From positions 1 through 50,059 of the forward strand of contig JAGVXG010000003.1 in the NCBI GenBank assembly GCA_018303885.1: a stretch of DNA of 50,059 nucleotides, given 5' to 3'. The stretch comes from Candidatus Pacearchaeota archaeon. GTDB taxonomy: Archaea; Nanobdellota; Nanobdellia; Pacearchaeales; GW2011-AR1. The position numbers were made by a program, and so were the translations under genes. The notes beneath the pieces are model-generated. The model searched no databases, had not been told where the DNA came from, and was given only the letters and a program-made list of their open reading frames with translations. Every line of letters begins with the position of its first letter. The stretch's first letter is position 1. Positions 25,481 to 34,314 of this stretch are shown one piece after another.

Positions 25481-25552
25481 TGAGCCTGCTAGGATTCGAA
25501 CCTAGATCAGCGGGGCCGAAACCCGATATTCTGTCCATTAAACTACAGGCCC
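25481..25552 (-). tRNA. tRNA-Arg (TCG)
   Basis: On the minus strand the acceptor GGGCCTG pairs with CAGGCTC (one G-T), D-stem GTTT/GAAT has two wobbles, the anticodon loop TTTCGGC holds TCG, and the T-arm is CTAGG-TTCGAAT-CCTAG. Four of five anticodon-stem pairs form; the top pair 27-43 is T-C. Variable loop has four bases (TGAT). Discriminator A73; CCA not encoded. A TATA-like ATATAAAAACC lies upstream in the gap shared with the divergent methyltransferase gene. Confidence 0.88.
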
Positions 25553-25611
25553 TAATTCAATAAAATAAAAGATAGGTTAGGTTTTTATATCTTAATATTT
25601 TTTAGTTTTAT

Positions 25612-26475
25612 ATGGAGTTAAATAGAAATAAAATAAAAGAGTACTATAGAGATACAGATGTTGCATATAAAATTATTTGGAGAGATAGAACTTCATTAGG
25701 AATGCATTTTGGTTTTTGGAATAAAAATACAAAATCTCACAAAGAGTCACTTATAAATCAAAACTTATTTATGGAAAATGTTAGCAAAGTAAATTCAAAA
25801 GATATAATACTAGATGCTGGATGTGGTGTTGGGGGAAGTAGCATTTGGCTTTATAAAAGATTTAAGGCAAAAATTTACGGGATTAGTATTAGCGGTTTTC
25901 AAATCAAAAAAGCTAAAGATTTTTCAAAAAAAGAGGGGTTTAAAAATTTGATAAATTTTTCTGTTCAGGATTATTCTAACACAAAATTTGAAAGTAATAA
26001 ATTTACATTGCTGTGGGCACAAGAGAGCCTGCCTCATGAGGATAAAAAATTAAAGTTTCTTAAGGAGGCTTATAGAATTTTAAAAAAAGGTGGGCGGTTG
26101 GTCAGCGCCGATTATTTTTCCGTTAAAGAAAGGTATATTGTAGACGAAAAAAGAATAATGAACGATTTTACTAGGGGGTGGGCAATGGCAAATTTCATAA
26201 CTAAAGAGAAATTTATTAGATTAGCAAAAAAGGCTGGTTTCAAAAATATAAAGTATTATGATACAAATAAATTAATTGGGCCATCATTAAAAAGACTGCT
26301 TTACGCTTATTTGTTTTTCAAGCCACTATCTAAAGTTAAACAAATAGTCCAAATATCTAATTTTTTCAATCTTCCTGTAGAGACTCAAGTAAAAAATATT
26401 GATTCGGTAAAGTCGGGTTATCAAGCTTATAAGGGCGGCCTTTGGAAACATGGGGTTATTTATATGGAAAAATGA
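25612..26475 (+). CDS. Class I SAM-dependent methyltransferase
   Basis: A 287-residue Rossmann-fold methyltransferase. Motif I is ILDAGCGVGGSSIWL, followed by YGISISGFQIKKAK, an acidic motif, and LKKGGRLVSADYF. The GVGGSS form and MHFGFW upstream resemble the tocopherol/sterol/phosphoethanolamine methyltransferase group acting on lipids or quinones, but substrate is uncertain. A TATA-like sequence (TTTTTATATC) precedes it and shares the short gap with the divergent tRNA-Arg. The gene is AT-rich and lies alone between tRNA-Arg and the protease operon. Confidence 0.85.
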   Translation: MELNRNKIKEYYRDTDVAYKIIWRDRTSLGMHFGFWNKNTKSHKESLINQNLFMENVSKVNSKDIILDAGCGVGGSSIWLYKRFKAKIYGISISGFQIKKAKDFSKKEGFKNLINFSVQDYSNTKFESNKFTLLWAQESLPHEDKKLKFLKEAYRILKKGGRLVSADYFSVKERYIVDEKRIMNDFTRGWAMANFITKEKFIRLAKKAGFKNIKYYDTNKLIGPSLKRLLYAYLFFKPLSKVKQIVQISNFFNLPVETQVKNIDSVKSGYQAYKGGLWKHGVIYMEK

Positions 26476-26524
26476 TATTAACAAAAGAAGGAAAATTAAT
26501 AAACATTAAAAGATAAACTTAAGT

Positions 26525-27445
26525 ATGCCATCAAAATACTCACAACACCCTGCAGTGGTTCATCATCACATAGTTCTCAAGCCGCATCATAAATGGCTAA
26601 TTGGAAGTTTCACAACCTTGATTGTTATTTTCATGATAACTTTAAGCGTATTCTCTTATATGATATACACAAAACAGGAAGTCAATAAAAAAGTCCTGGA
26701 AAAAAAAATCGCAGACCTAAAGGCAGAAACTCAAGGAAATATTAATTCATTATCAGAAAGCATGATTCAGACAAGAGAAAACATCGAGAATATTGGTTCT
26801 CAAATAGGAGTCATTAACAAAGAATTTGCGTCTTTAAAGGCATCCGCCGGCGAAGACTTCTCTGGAATAATAGAGACTTCTGTGCCGGCTGTTGTTTCAG
26901 TAAGAACAGACGTCAGCCAAGGCACTGGTTTCATAATTCATGGTTCTGGATACATTGTAACAAACGCGCATGTGCTTGCGGATGAAAATGGAAATCTAGC
27001 ATCTGGCATTCAGGCAGTAACATATGAACAAGGGACAAAAAATGCAGAATTCATAGGATACGACGGCGTTTTGGATATTGCTTTATTAAAAATCTCCGGA
27101 ACATATGATGATTTAAATCTTGGCGATTCAGACGATGTTCAAGTTGGAGAAAGAGTAATTGCAATAGGAAATCCTCTGGGACTTCAATTCTCTGTTTCTC
27201 AGGGAATTGTTTCTGCTGTCCATAGAAAGGGCCCAAATGGATTAAATTATTACATACAAACAGACACTGCCTTAAATAGGGGGAACTCTGGCGGCCCTCT
27301 TATAAACAACCAAGGAAAAGTAATAGGAATAAATAATTTCAAAATAGGAGACAGCGAAAACATCGGCTTCGCTCTTGAATCAGATTATATAAAAGAAGCA
27401 GTCAATAAAATTTACAATGAAAAGTTTAACGAGGATTTGATTTAA
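26525..27445 (+). CDS. Membrane-anchored HtrA/DegP-like serine protease without PDZ
   Basis: A 306-residue protein with a His-rich cytoplasmic N-terminus (VVHHHIVLKPHHK), one membrane helix (~24-48), a coiled-coil stalk (~50-105) and a trypsin-like protease domain outside the cell. The triad is His149 (TNAHV), Asp184 (LDIALLKI) and Ser255 (GNSGGPL). HtrA proteins usually carry PDZ domains; this one ends right after the protease. Likely job is quality control of surface or exported proteins. Its stop is one base before the proS ATG. Confidence 0.93.
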   Translation: MPSKYSQHPAVVHHHIVLKPHHKWLIGSFTTLIVIFMITLSVFSYMIYTKQEVNKKVLEKKIADLKAETQGNINSLSESMIQTRENIENIGSQIGVINKEFASLKASAGEDFSGIIETSVPAVVSVRTDVSQGTGFIIHGSGYIVTNAHVLADENGNLASGIQAVTYEQGTKNAEFIGYDGVLDIALLKISGTYDDLNLGDSDDVQVGERVIAIGNPLGLQFSVSQGIVSAVHRKGPNGLNYYIQTDTALNRGNSGGPLINNQGKVIGINNFKIGDSENIGFALESDYIKEAVNKIYNEKFNEDLI

Positions 27446-27446
27446 A

Positions 27447-28919
27447 ATGCAAAAGAAATCCAAAGAGCAAGAACAAAAACCAAAATCACAGGAAGGATTA
27501 ACAGTAAAAAAAGAGGAAAATTTTTCAGAGTGGTACAATCAAGTAGTTCAAAAAGCAGAACTTGCAGACTACAGCGACGTCAAGGGCTTCATGGTGATAA
27601 GGCCAAACGCATATTCAATCTGGGAAGCAATACAATCTTATCTTGATAAAAGGATAAAATTACTTGGAGTAAGAAATGCGTATTTCCCTTTATTAATTCC
27701 AGAATCTTTTTTTAAAAGGGAGGCAGAACACGCACAAGGTTTTACGCCAGAAGTAGCATGGATAGCAAATAAAAATGATCAAGAACATGGAAAGACAGAG
27801 CGTCTAGCAATACGCCCAACTTCAGAAACAATTATTTATGATTCTTACTCGAAATGGATTCGTTCGTGGCGTGATTTGCCCTTAAGAATAAATCAGTGGT
27901 GCAATGTTGTACGATGGGAAACACGGGCAACAAGGCTTTTTTTAAGAACCCGTGAGTTTTTATGGCAAGAAGGACATTGTGTTTACAGTTCCAAAGGGGA
28001 ATGTGACAAAGAAACTCTTCAGTTTCTGGAAGAATACAAAAAAATGTGTAAAGAGATTTTAGCAATTCCTGTTTTAGCCGGCAGAAAAACAGACAATGAA
28101 AAATTCTCTGGAGCCTTATACACATTAAGCATAGAAGGGATAATGCCAGATGGAAAAGCACTTCAACTAGGAACTTCACATAATCTAGGCCAAGGTTTTG
28201 CAAAATCATTCAACATAAGTTTCCTTGATAAAAACGGAAAAAGTGGCGTTCCATGGCAAAATTCATGGGGCGTGTCCACGCGTCTTATAGGAGCAGTAGC
28301 AATGGCTCATGGCGATGATAGGGGTTTAATTCTACCACCAAAAGTTGCATACAATAAAGTTGTCGTAATCCCTTTATTGTTCAAGGGTAAAGAAGAAAAA
28401 GTTTTGGCTAAAGCAAAAGAAATTTCAAAAGAACTTGAAAGCTTCAACCCAATACTAGACGACAGAGATAATACTCCTGGCTGGAAATTTAGCGAACACG
28501 AGCTAAAGGGAATTCCGATAAGAATTGAAATAGGCCCAAAAGACATTGAGAAGCGCCAGGTTACAATTGTTAGAAGAGACACAGGGAAGAAATTAGAAAT
28601 AAAAGAAGCCGGCATCAAAAAAGAAGTTGAAAACTTGCTCAATGACATCCAAGATTCTTTATTTAAAAAAGCAAAAAAAAGTTTTGATGAAAAAATCACA
28701 CAAGTCAAAGACATGCCTGAGCTTAAAAGAGCAATCACCAGCCAAAAAGTGGCTTTGGCTTTTTTCTGTGAAAGTTCTAAATGTGAAGAAGACATTAAAG
28801 AAAAAACAGATGGTGCAAAAGCCATAAACATGCCCTTAGAAAAGATGAAAAAACAGGGTAAATGTGTTGTCTGCAATAAAAAAGTAACAGAAGTTGTTTA
28901 TATTGGAAAGAGTTATTGA
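27447..28919 (+). CDS. proS: Prolyl-tRNA synthetase, archaeal/eukaryotic type
   Basis: A 490-residue class II enzyme. Motif 1 region FMVIRPNAYSIWEAIQ, the RPTSE motif 2 (IRPTSETIIYDSY), TREFLWQEGH, and motif 3 around GDDRGLILPP. The C-terminal zinc-binding domain of the archaeal type is present (FFCESSKCEE and CVVCNKK). There is no bacterial editing insertion. It charges tRNA-Pro. It begins one base after the protease stop, an unusual pairing that suggests a shared transcript. Confidence 0.96.
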   Translation: MQKKSKEQEQKPKSQEGLTVKKEENFSEWYNQVVQKAELADYSDVKGFMVIRPNAYSIWEAIQSYLDKRIKLLGVRNAYFPLLIPESFFKREAEHAQGFTPEVAWIANKNDQEHGKTERLAIRPTSETIIYDSYSKWIRSWRDLPLRINQWCNVVRWETRATRLFLRTREFLWQEGHCVYSSKGECDKETLQFLEEYKKMCKEILAIPVLAGRKTDNEKFSGALYTLSIEGIMPDGKALQLGTSHNLGQGFAKSFNISFLDKNGKSGVPWQNSWGVSTRLIGAVAMAHGDDRGLILPPKVAYNKVVVIPLLFKGKEEKVLAKAKEISKELESFNPILDDRDNTPGWKFSEHELKGIPIRIEIGPKDIEKRQVTIVRRDTGKKLEIKEAGIKKEVENLLNDIQDSLFKKAKKSFDEKITQVKDMPELKRAITSQKVALAFFCESSKCEEDIKEKTDGAKAINMPLEKMKKQGKCVVCNKKVTEVVYIGKSY

Positions 28920-28974
28920 TTTCTAGAGATTGTTGAATATAAATTTATATAAAAGACTCAAGTTTTAAGTTTTT

Positions 28975-29397
28975 ATGATAGCGGGAATTAGTAATCAGTC
29001 AGATATAGACTTATATTTAGAATCTGAAGAAATAACAAGACTCGAAAAAGAAACTCTTGAAGGAGTTCTTATAAAAACAAGAAGACCAAAAAGACAGGGA
29101 ACAATTTCTATTTCAATCAATGAAAAAAGAAAATATGAAAATGGGTTCGGAATAGGAATTTATGATAAAAGATACTGGGGTTTTGAAGATGGTTTTCATA
29201 TAGATATTTTTATGGGGAATGAATGTTATGAAGAGCTAAAGAGAAGGGGTGTTATAGGATTGAGGCAAAGAATGAGAGATGGGAGTAAAATTAATGTTTA
29301 TGATATATCAAAACTCAATGGCCTCTCCAAAATTGGCGCAGAGCAATTAGAGTTTTATCGGGATAATAGAGAAAAATTATCAGATCTTTTAGGGTAG
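28975..29397 (+). CDS. Uncharacterised 140-residue protein
   Basis: No family is recognised. The protein is soluble and charged, with a central part rich in aromatic residues and Gly (GFGIGIYDKRYWGFEDGFHI). A TATA sequence (TTTATATAAAAG) about 25-30 bases before the ATG supports a real, leaderless gene. It starts 55 bases after proS and is probably independent. Confidence 0.6.
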   Translation: MIAGISNQSDIDLYLESEEITRLEKETLEGVLIKTRRPKRQGTISISINEKRKYENGFGIGIYDKRYWGFEDGFHIDIFMGNECYEELKRRGVIGLRQRMRDGSKINVYDISKLNGLSKIGAEQLEFYRDNREKLSDLLG

Positions 29398-29446
29398 GAT
29401 CAAATTACACCAGCTACTAAGACCAAATTCATGTTAGTCGGTTAGA

Positions 29447-29632
29447 CTACTCGTCTCTAAGTCTGACAGCAAGCTCAAGCTCATATTCAAGCCTGTATGT
29501 AGTCTCGAACAAAGAGATAAGTTCTCTTTCCAGCTCTCTTCCATCACTTGCTTCTAAAAGTTCTTCTGTTTGTCTCATTTTTTTAAACAAACTCAAATTA
29601 AATTCCGTCCCATTCGAGCCCAAATTTATCAA
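29447..29632 (-). CDS. Small acidic hypothetical protein, start uncertain
   Basis: A 61-residue frame from a TTG; the internal ATG at 29578 would give 43 residues (MRQTEELLEASDGRELEREL onwards). The sequence is a single amphipathic, Glu-rich helix, possibly a coiled coil. No clear ribosome binding site or TATA box supports either start, so it may not be translated. Confidence 0.35.
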   Translation of the reverse strand: MINLGSNGTEFNLSLFKKMRQTEELLEASDGRELERELISLFETTYRLEYELELAVRLRDE

Positions 29633-29641
29633 GAAGTAAAT

Positions 29642-29770
29642 CTCAATTCATTCAGACTCTTTAAGGAAGCGCTGAATTAAATTGAGTTATTCATATATTT
29701 AATGAATATCTTTGCAGTCCATGCTAGGTTAAATTTACAGGAAACATTCCTAACTCCACGTTCATTTAAC
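29642..29770. other. Intergenic region with nested inverted repeats
   Basis: The 218-base gap between the small acidic ORF and the DHH gene holds a long hairpin (29642-29655 with 29672-29686, 13 pairs with one mismatch and one bulge), ATTCAT/ATGAAT just after it, and GTTAAAT/ATTTAAC (29728-29734 with 29764-29770) enclosing GGAA-ACA-TTCC. No frame of note. It may encode a structured RNA or be a regulatory region. Confidence 0.4.
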
Positions 29771-29851
29771 TCAGCATCCATAATTTGGTGAAGAAAAAAC
29801 GCTTTTTATATTTTTCTATGTTTCAATATTCATTCTTCAGTTAATATGTTT

Positions 29852-30895
29852 TCAGATGATTTTCTCGATATTCTCTCTAAACCTTTCAACATCCTCGATT
29901 TTCATTTGTCCGCCGACAGCGACTTCGTGTCCGCCGCCTCGAGCACCTTCTAAACCTTTAATGGCTTCTGAAAAAATCTCCCTGACATTTTTTCCGCGCA
30001 TGGAAATATTCGCCTTTCCACCTTTAATATAAACAACGACAATTGTTTTTTCTGGAAAATTATACATAAGTTCATTTGATATATCACCGCTAGCGCTCAA
30101 ATCCCCTCCATATTGAAAGAAAAGCAGCTTGCCCTTTTTTCTACTCAAAGAAATTGCCTTTTCCACTAATCTTCTGTATTTGGTTTCCAATTGGATATAT
30201 CTGTGATGCATAGAGTAATTTTTGTTGTTTTCAATTAAGACTTCGTCTGGGCCTTTGACTTTGATTAAAAATCTTATCATGCTTACAACATTTGTCGTTG
30301 TGTCTTTAAGTCCAAAGCCAAGGATTTTTGCAATCCTTCCTATCTGTGATTTGTAATAAATATCCGCAGCATCTTTTGATTTTATGGCTAAATCAGGGTA
30401 TTTTTTTTCAAACCTACTGTAAAACTTAGGCACATGCCTGTCAGAAATGCATCCTGTAACAGCAATCCACGAATCATCTTTCTTGTTTGTTACTTGATAG
30501 CATAAAGCTGTAACAGGCTCGTCTGTCTTTTTCCTGTTTTGTGTAGGATTGTAATAATTTACGAAACCAGGTATAATGGCATCTTTATCTACCATATGAT
30601 GATCAATCCATACAACAGGAATGTTTACTTTTTCTGCTTCTAGAAAAAATTCATTTGAAACAACTGGTTTATCTAAAATAAAAATATAATCTGCTTTCAA
30701 TTCATGAACTTTCCTGAAATATTCCACAGACAAATCTGGAAATGATTTTATCGAAACGCCTTTTCCTCTGCCAAGATAACGTTGAAGCAGTAAAAAAGAG
30801 CAAAGTCCGTCCTGGTCATTATCAAAAAAGAATAGGGGATTCTGGGCTTTACTTAGATGTTCTTTAATTTCCTTGACTTGTTTTCTGGTCAGCAT
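29852..30895 (-). CDS. DHH-family phosphoesterase (RecJ/GAN-like)
   Basis: A 347-residue protein with a DHH domain, DNDQDG at 25-30 and IDHH at 97-100, and a DHHA1 domain ending in GARGGGHEVAVGG. Both parts are complete, so it should be an active metal-dependent phosphoesterase. In archaea this group includes the RecJ-like nuclease that works with the CMG helicase and enzymes that degrade nano-RNA or cyclic dinucleotides. Its neighbour (31118-32317) makes c-di-AMP, so a role in removing that signal is worth considering (inference). A TATA sequence GATTTAAATAC lies ~25 bases upstream. Confidence 0.9.
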   Translation of the reverse strand: MLTRKQVKEIKEHLSKAQNPLFFFDNDQDGLCSFLLLQRYLGRGKGVSIKSFPDLSVEYFRKVHELKADYIFILDKPVVSNEFFLEAEKVNIPVVWIDHHMVDKDAIIPGFVNYYNPTQNRKKTDEPVTALCYQVTNKKDDSWIAVTGCISDRHVPKFYSRFEKKYPDLAIKSKDAADIYYKSQIGRIAKILGFGLKDTTTNVVSMIRFLIKVKGPDEVLIENNKNYSMHHRYIQLETKYRRLVEKAISLSRKKGKLLFFQYGGDLSASGDISNELMYNFPEKTIVVVYIKGGKANISMRGKNVREIFSEAIKGLEGARGGGHEVAVGGQMKIEDVERFRENIEKII

Positions 30896-31117
30896 GAAAA
30901 ATTCTAATAATTGAAGTATTTAAATCGCTCGCTTTCAGCTCGCTAATTACTTTTATTGTTAATGCCACATATTCTAATATTAAAAATGAAATTTTATTGT
31001 TAATATCTTACAACTTAACCTGATTAACCACTACAAAAATATTTATTAAAAACCTTAATCTTCTTACCCATAAGTATCTTCTCTTTAACTCAGCCAAGCT
31101 TGGACGAGTTTGAAAAA

Positions 31118-32317
31118 CTATATTTTCTTCCCCATCAATATCTTTTCCTTCAGATTTCTTATCTCATTGATTATGGAATCGACGAGGTTCTCATTCTTAA
31201 ACAAGGGTCTTAAAGATTCGCCGTCAAGATTAAATACTCTGTCAAGAGTCTTAAAATTTTCCATGATTAATTCTGCATCTTTTTCAAAAATATTTGTTTT
31301 TCTGAGGATTCTTGTGCCTTTTGGAGATATCGGCCTGTCATGAAGCTCTGCAAACAGCACGCGAAGTACGCTCGATGTTTCTAACAAAAAATCGAAGTTG
31401 ATATTTTCCAGTATTTTATCAACTTCTGTATATCTTGAAACAAAATAATCAAGAATAATCTGCTCTCTTTCTTTGCTGAGATTCTTTGTGAGCTCTTTTA
31501 ATCTCATGCTTACGATTGTTCCTTCTTTACCTAATTCAATTAAATATCTTCGAACTATATCCGAAATTCTCCTGACCATTTCCAGCGTTTGTAACACACT
31601 GCAAACGTCACTCATAGTCGTAAGATTTGTTATCTCAAGGATGTTCAAATGTGAAAGAAGGTCATTAAGCATGTCTACCTGCTTTTCAAGTATCTGTAAG
31701 GTTTCAGCCGCCCTCCTCAAAATTTCAGAAGTTTCTTCAAGAAAATAACTCTCGTTTTTAAAATAAAGCGTTATTTTATTTCTTCTTTCTGAAACAGCAA
31801 TCGTTATTGTTCCGAATTGTTTGGCAGTTCTTTCTGCTGCCTTGTGTCTTGTTCCTGTTTCCTGTGTAGAAACCTTTGCACTCGGTGTTAAAAGAGTATT
31901 TGCGTAAAGAATTTTTTTTAAATCCTGTGAAAGAATTATGGCGCCGTCCATTTTAGCCAGCTCTACAAGCTTTTGTGGGCTGAATCTGCAGTTAATTTTA
32001 AATCCTCCTTCTAAAATGCCTTCTATATTTTCTTTTTCAAGTACAATTAATGCGCCCATTTGGGCCCTAAGAATATCATCAAGAGCAGTTCTTATCGCAG
32101 TTCCTGGAGAAAAAATCTTCAAAACATCGAGAAAATCCTTTCTTTCTAAATCAAATACGCTTGCAAAATCAGTGCTCGGGCCTAAATTATAAAAGGCTTC
32201 TTTCAAATCAACTTTAGAAGTAACGTCTTGCTTTACATCTCCCGGAGTAATTATTATTTCAAAATCTTGTTTTAGTCCAGATTCATTGATACGAGCCTCT
32301 TTTTTTTCATCCATCAT
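31118..32317 (-). CDS. disA: DisA-like diadenylate cyclase
   Basis: A 399-residue protein with the DAC domain at ~65-195: MDGAIILS with the DGA motif (124-126) and ETGTRHKAAERTAKQ with the RHK variant of RHR (157-159). Then comes the DisA linker domain (MSDVCSVLQTLEMVRRI) and a C-terminal region (~340-390) aligned with the helix-hairpin-helix of bacterial DisA. The Gly-rich hairpin that contacts DNA is missing there (FKNENLVDSII). About 55 extra residues precede the DAC domain. It should join two ATP into c-di-AMP. Archaeal c-di-AMP enzymes are usually of the DacZ type, so the DisA layout is unusual. The TATA box is ~22 bases upstream. Confidence 0.88.
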   Translation of the reverse strand: MMDEKKEARINESGLKQDFEIIITPGDVKQDVTSKVDLKEAFYNLGPSTDFASVFDLERKDFLDVLKIFSPGTAIRTALDDILRAQMGALIVLEKENIEGILEGGFKINCRFSPQKLVELAKMDGAIILSQDLKKILYANTLLTPSAKVSTQETGTRHKAAERTAKQFGTITIAVSERRNKITLYFKNESYFLEETSEILRRAAETLQILEKQVDMLNDLLSHLNILEITNLTTMSDVCSVLQTLEMVRRISDIVRRYLIELGKEGTIVSMRLKELTKNLSKEREQIILDYFVSRYTEVDKILENINFDFLLETSSVLRVLFAELHDRPISPKGTRILRKTNIFEKDAELIMENFKTLDRVFNLDGESLRPLFKNENLVDSIINEIRNLKEKILMGKKI

Positions 32318-32386
32318 ATGGATTATAAATACAACATGTATATAAATTTTTTTGGCTTTGGGTTGGTGACAAAAGTCTCTCAGGTT

Positions 32387-33379
32387 TTAGTGTTTAGCAA
32401 AACTCTCGGCAACAAGCAATGGAAATAAAATCGTCGCATCGCCAAAAACTTTTACATTTTCTGCCTTAGGTGTGATTTTTCCCCACGAAATAGCTTCTTC
32501 AGGCAAAGCTCCGGCATCACTTCCGTCAAATTCCTGGGAATTATTTATGTAAACAGCGTAATCCAATCCGTTTCTGAACATATTTGCATTTAATATTTGA
32601 TGTTTTACAACGCCTGAGCCCAAAAGAATCGCGCCAGATTTTTTCAATCCAAACACAGAATCATTCATCTGTTTTATGTCTTCGGCTAAATCCAAGATAA
32701 AATCTGGATGCTTGTATTTGAAAAACCAGATATTGTCTCCCAAAGCCCCGTCTGTAATTGCAGGGCAGAAGATTTTTATTTTGTTTTTCCATGCCCAATA
32801 ACAAATGCTTCTTTCATCTCCTATCTTTTCTCCGAGTTTCCAAACAAGCTCAGAAGCAGTTATCACTTTTCCTGTTTTTTTCTGTTCTTGATAAAGCTCT
32901 TCAAGCAGTTTCTGAAAAAAACTTTCAAATTCTACATATCTGCTATTAGAAATAAAAACATTTCCTATTCTGTTTATTCCTTTTTTTCTTAATACACTGC
33001 CAGAAGCGTTAAATTCTCCTAGAACAAAATCACCCATGCATTTGATAATATCTTCCTCGATTCCGCCAGCAGTTGTAACAACAAGGTTAATTTTTTTATT
33101 CTTTACAAGATATCTAAAAATATCTCTCAAGCCAGAACTCACCATATTTGAAGTATATCCAAGGTAAATAAATGCCTTATTTTCGATCATTTTATTTGTA
33201 ATCTCTATTGCCCTATCTAAAAGCGAAGCCTGAAAACCAGTCGAAGAAAAGCTCTTTATAATTTCCCCATAATCAACGCCTTTATCAAAATCATACCCTT
33301 TAATAGAAATTCCATCTATACTCCTGCCTTTTCTAAGGATGTTTTTCCTTGCAATTTTTTCTTTTTCTGAAGTTTTCAT
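32387..33379 (-). CDS. dys: Deoxyhypusine synthase
   Basis: A 330-residue enzyme that moves the aminobutyl group of spermidine to a lysine of aIF5A. Motifs: YLGYTSNMVSSGLRD, VVTTAGGIEEDI, FCPAITDGALGD, and the C-terminal EEAISWGKI with catalytic Lys301. NAD and spermidine contacts (GSDAGALPEE) are kept. Length is as expected. It is preceded by a TATA-like GTTTATACAA, and followed by the disA-like gene after 69 bases. Depends on polyamine supply from the arginine decarboxylase encoded at 20100-20666. Confidence 0.96.
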   Translation of the reverse strand: MKTSEKEKIARKNILRKGRSIDGISIKGYDFDKGVDYGEIIKSFSSTGFQASLLDRAIEITNKMIENKAFIYLGYTSNMVSSGLRDIFRYLVKNKKINLVVTTAGGIEEDIIKCMGDFVLGEFNASGSVLRKKGINRIGNVFISNSRYVEFESFFQKLLEELYQEQKKTGKVITASELVWKLGEKIGDERSICYWAWKNKIKIFCPAITDGALGDNIWFFKYKHPDFILDLAEDIKQMNDSVFGLKKSGAILLGSGVVKHQILNANMFRNGLDYAVYINNSQEFDGSDAGALPEEAISWGKITPKAENVKVFGDATILFPLLVAESFAKH

Positions 33380-33617
33380 TTTATATTGTATAAACAGTGC
33401 TTAATCTTGATTAAATTACCAATTTATTTAACGATAATGGTTTTAATTAAAACTAGAAGAATCTGCAGATAGGAATAGCTAAACTTTCAAATATTTCCGT
33501 GGTTTTAGTATTTTGGCTCATGTTCAATTAAAAAAATAGTTGTTTATAAAACTATCTTAAAGAAAACTAGTAATCCATCACAAGAATCTTTTTAAATCAA
33601 CCTTTGATTTATTTAGC

Positions 33618-33833
33618 ATGGATAAATGGTCTGAATTGGTTCTTGGATTGATTCTCTTAGTAGCAGTAATCCTTATTACCTGGGCATCTTCGGCATATAA
33701 TTGGGTATTACTTGGCAAAGACTTTAATTTTTTGCACTCTGCATGGATATTCCTTAAAGGCGGGATTTTCTGGCTTGCCACAGCCATAGCGCTGCTTTTA
33801 ATTGTCTTAGGAATAAATGATTTAAGAGAATAA
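33618..33833 (+). CDS. Two-helix membrane protein, 71 residues
   Basis: Two hydrophobic helices (~7-26 and ~45-66) separated by WVLLGKDFNFLHSAWIF, with short charged ends (MDKWSE, NDLRE). No family is recognised with confidence. A TATA-like TTTTTAAATC about 25-30 bases before the ATG supports a real leaderless gene. The 33834-34037 stretch after it holds no frame of note. Confidence 0.7.
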   Translation: MDKWSELVLGLILLVAVILITWASSAYNWVLLGKDFNFLHSAWIFLKGGIFWLATAIALLLIVLGINDLRE

Positions 33834-34037
33834 GATTCTATATGTTAAGACTTTGCTATACGTTCTAAATTTATAAATATCTACAAGTAAAAACTTAATT
33901 AATCACCGATTACTAACCCCCATTTAACTAAAATCGTTCTTCTTTACAAGTAATTAGAAAAAACAAAATTCAGAAAAATCTCATTTGAGATAGATTACTG
34001 AATACTAAAAAATAAAAAATAAAATTAAAGGAGAATT

Positions 34038-34190
34038 TTATTTGCCTAAAGCTGCCCAAGCCCCAAAGACAATTGATAGTATTGCTCCAAGCCAAACTGC
34101 CCAGGACCCTAAACCAAGACTAAGACCAGCCTCGAGTAATACTAAAAGTCCTCCAACAGCCGCAACCCATCCTGCCCACATTGCTGCCAT
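34038..34190 (-). CDS. 50-residue two-helix membrane microprotein
   Basis: The frame runs from ATG 34190 to TAA 34038. It encodes 50 residues that are nearly all hydrophobic with Gly and Trp (MAAMWAGWVAAVGGLLVLLE, then two predicted helices around residues 6-25 and 29-48), ending LGK. Translation is strongly supported by AAAGGAGGTAAAAAATG, the same 5' context as ftsZ, and a minus-strand TATA box GATTTATATACT at about 34235-34246. The protein resembles small archaeal membrane proteins of unknown role. Confidence 0.8.
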   Translation of the reverse strand: MAAMWAGWVAAVGGLLVLLEAGLSLGLGSWAVWLGAILSIVFGAWAALGK

Positions 34191-34314
34191 TTTTTACCTC
34201 CTTTTAACCTCTTTATAATATAATATACCGGGAAAATAAGTATATAAATCTTATCTCTTTTTCGATTTTAATAAGAGAAAATTAAGATATTTCAAGGGAA
34301 AAATAAGTTTTTGA

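Noticed and set aside
25481-25552. tRNA-Arg as a pseudogene because of the 27-43 mismatch
   Set aside because: All other stems, the T-loop, length and promoter are intact; one mismatch at the top of the anticodon stem is tolerated.
28307-28876. 189-residue minus-strand frame inside proS
   Set aside because: It is antisense to well-conserved proS codons, has biased hydrophobic composition typical of shadow frames, and no promoter.
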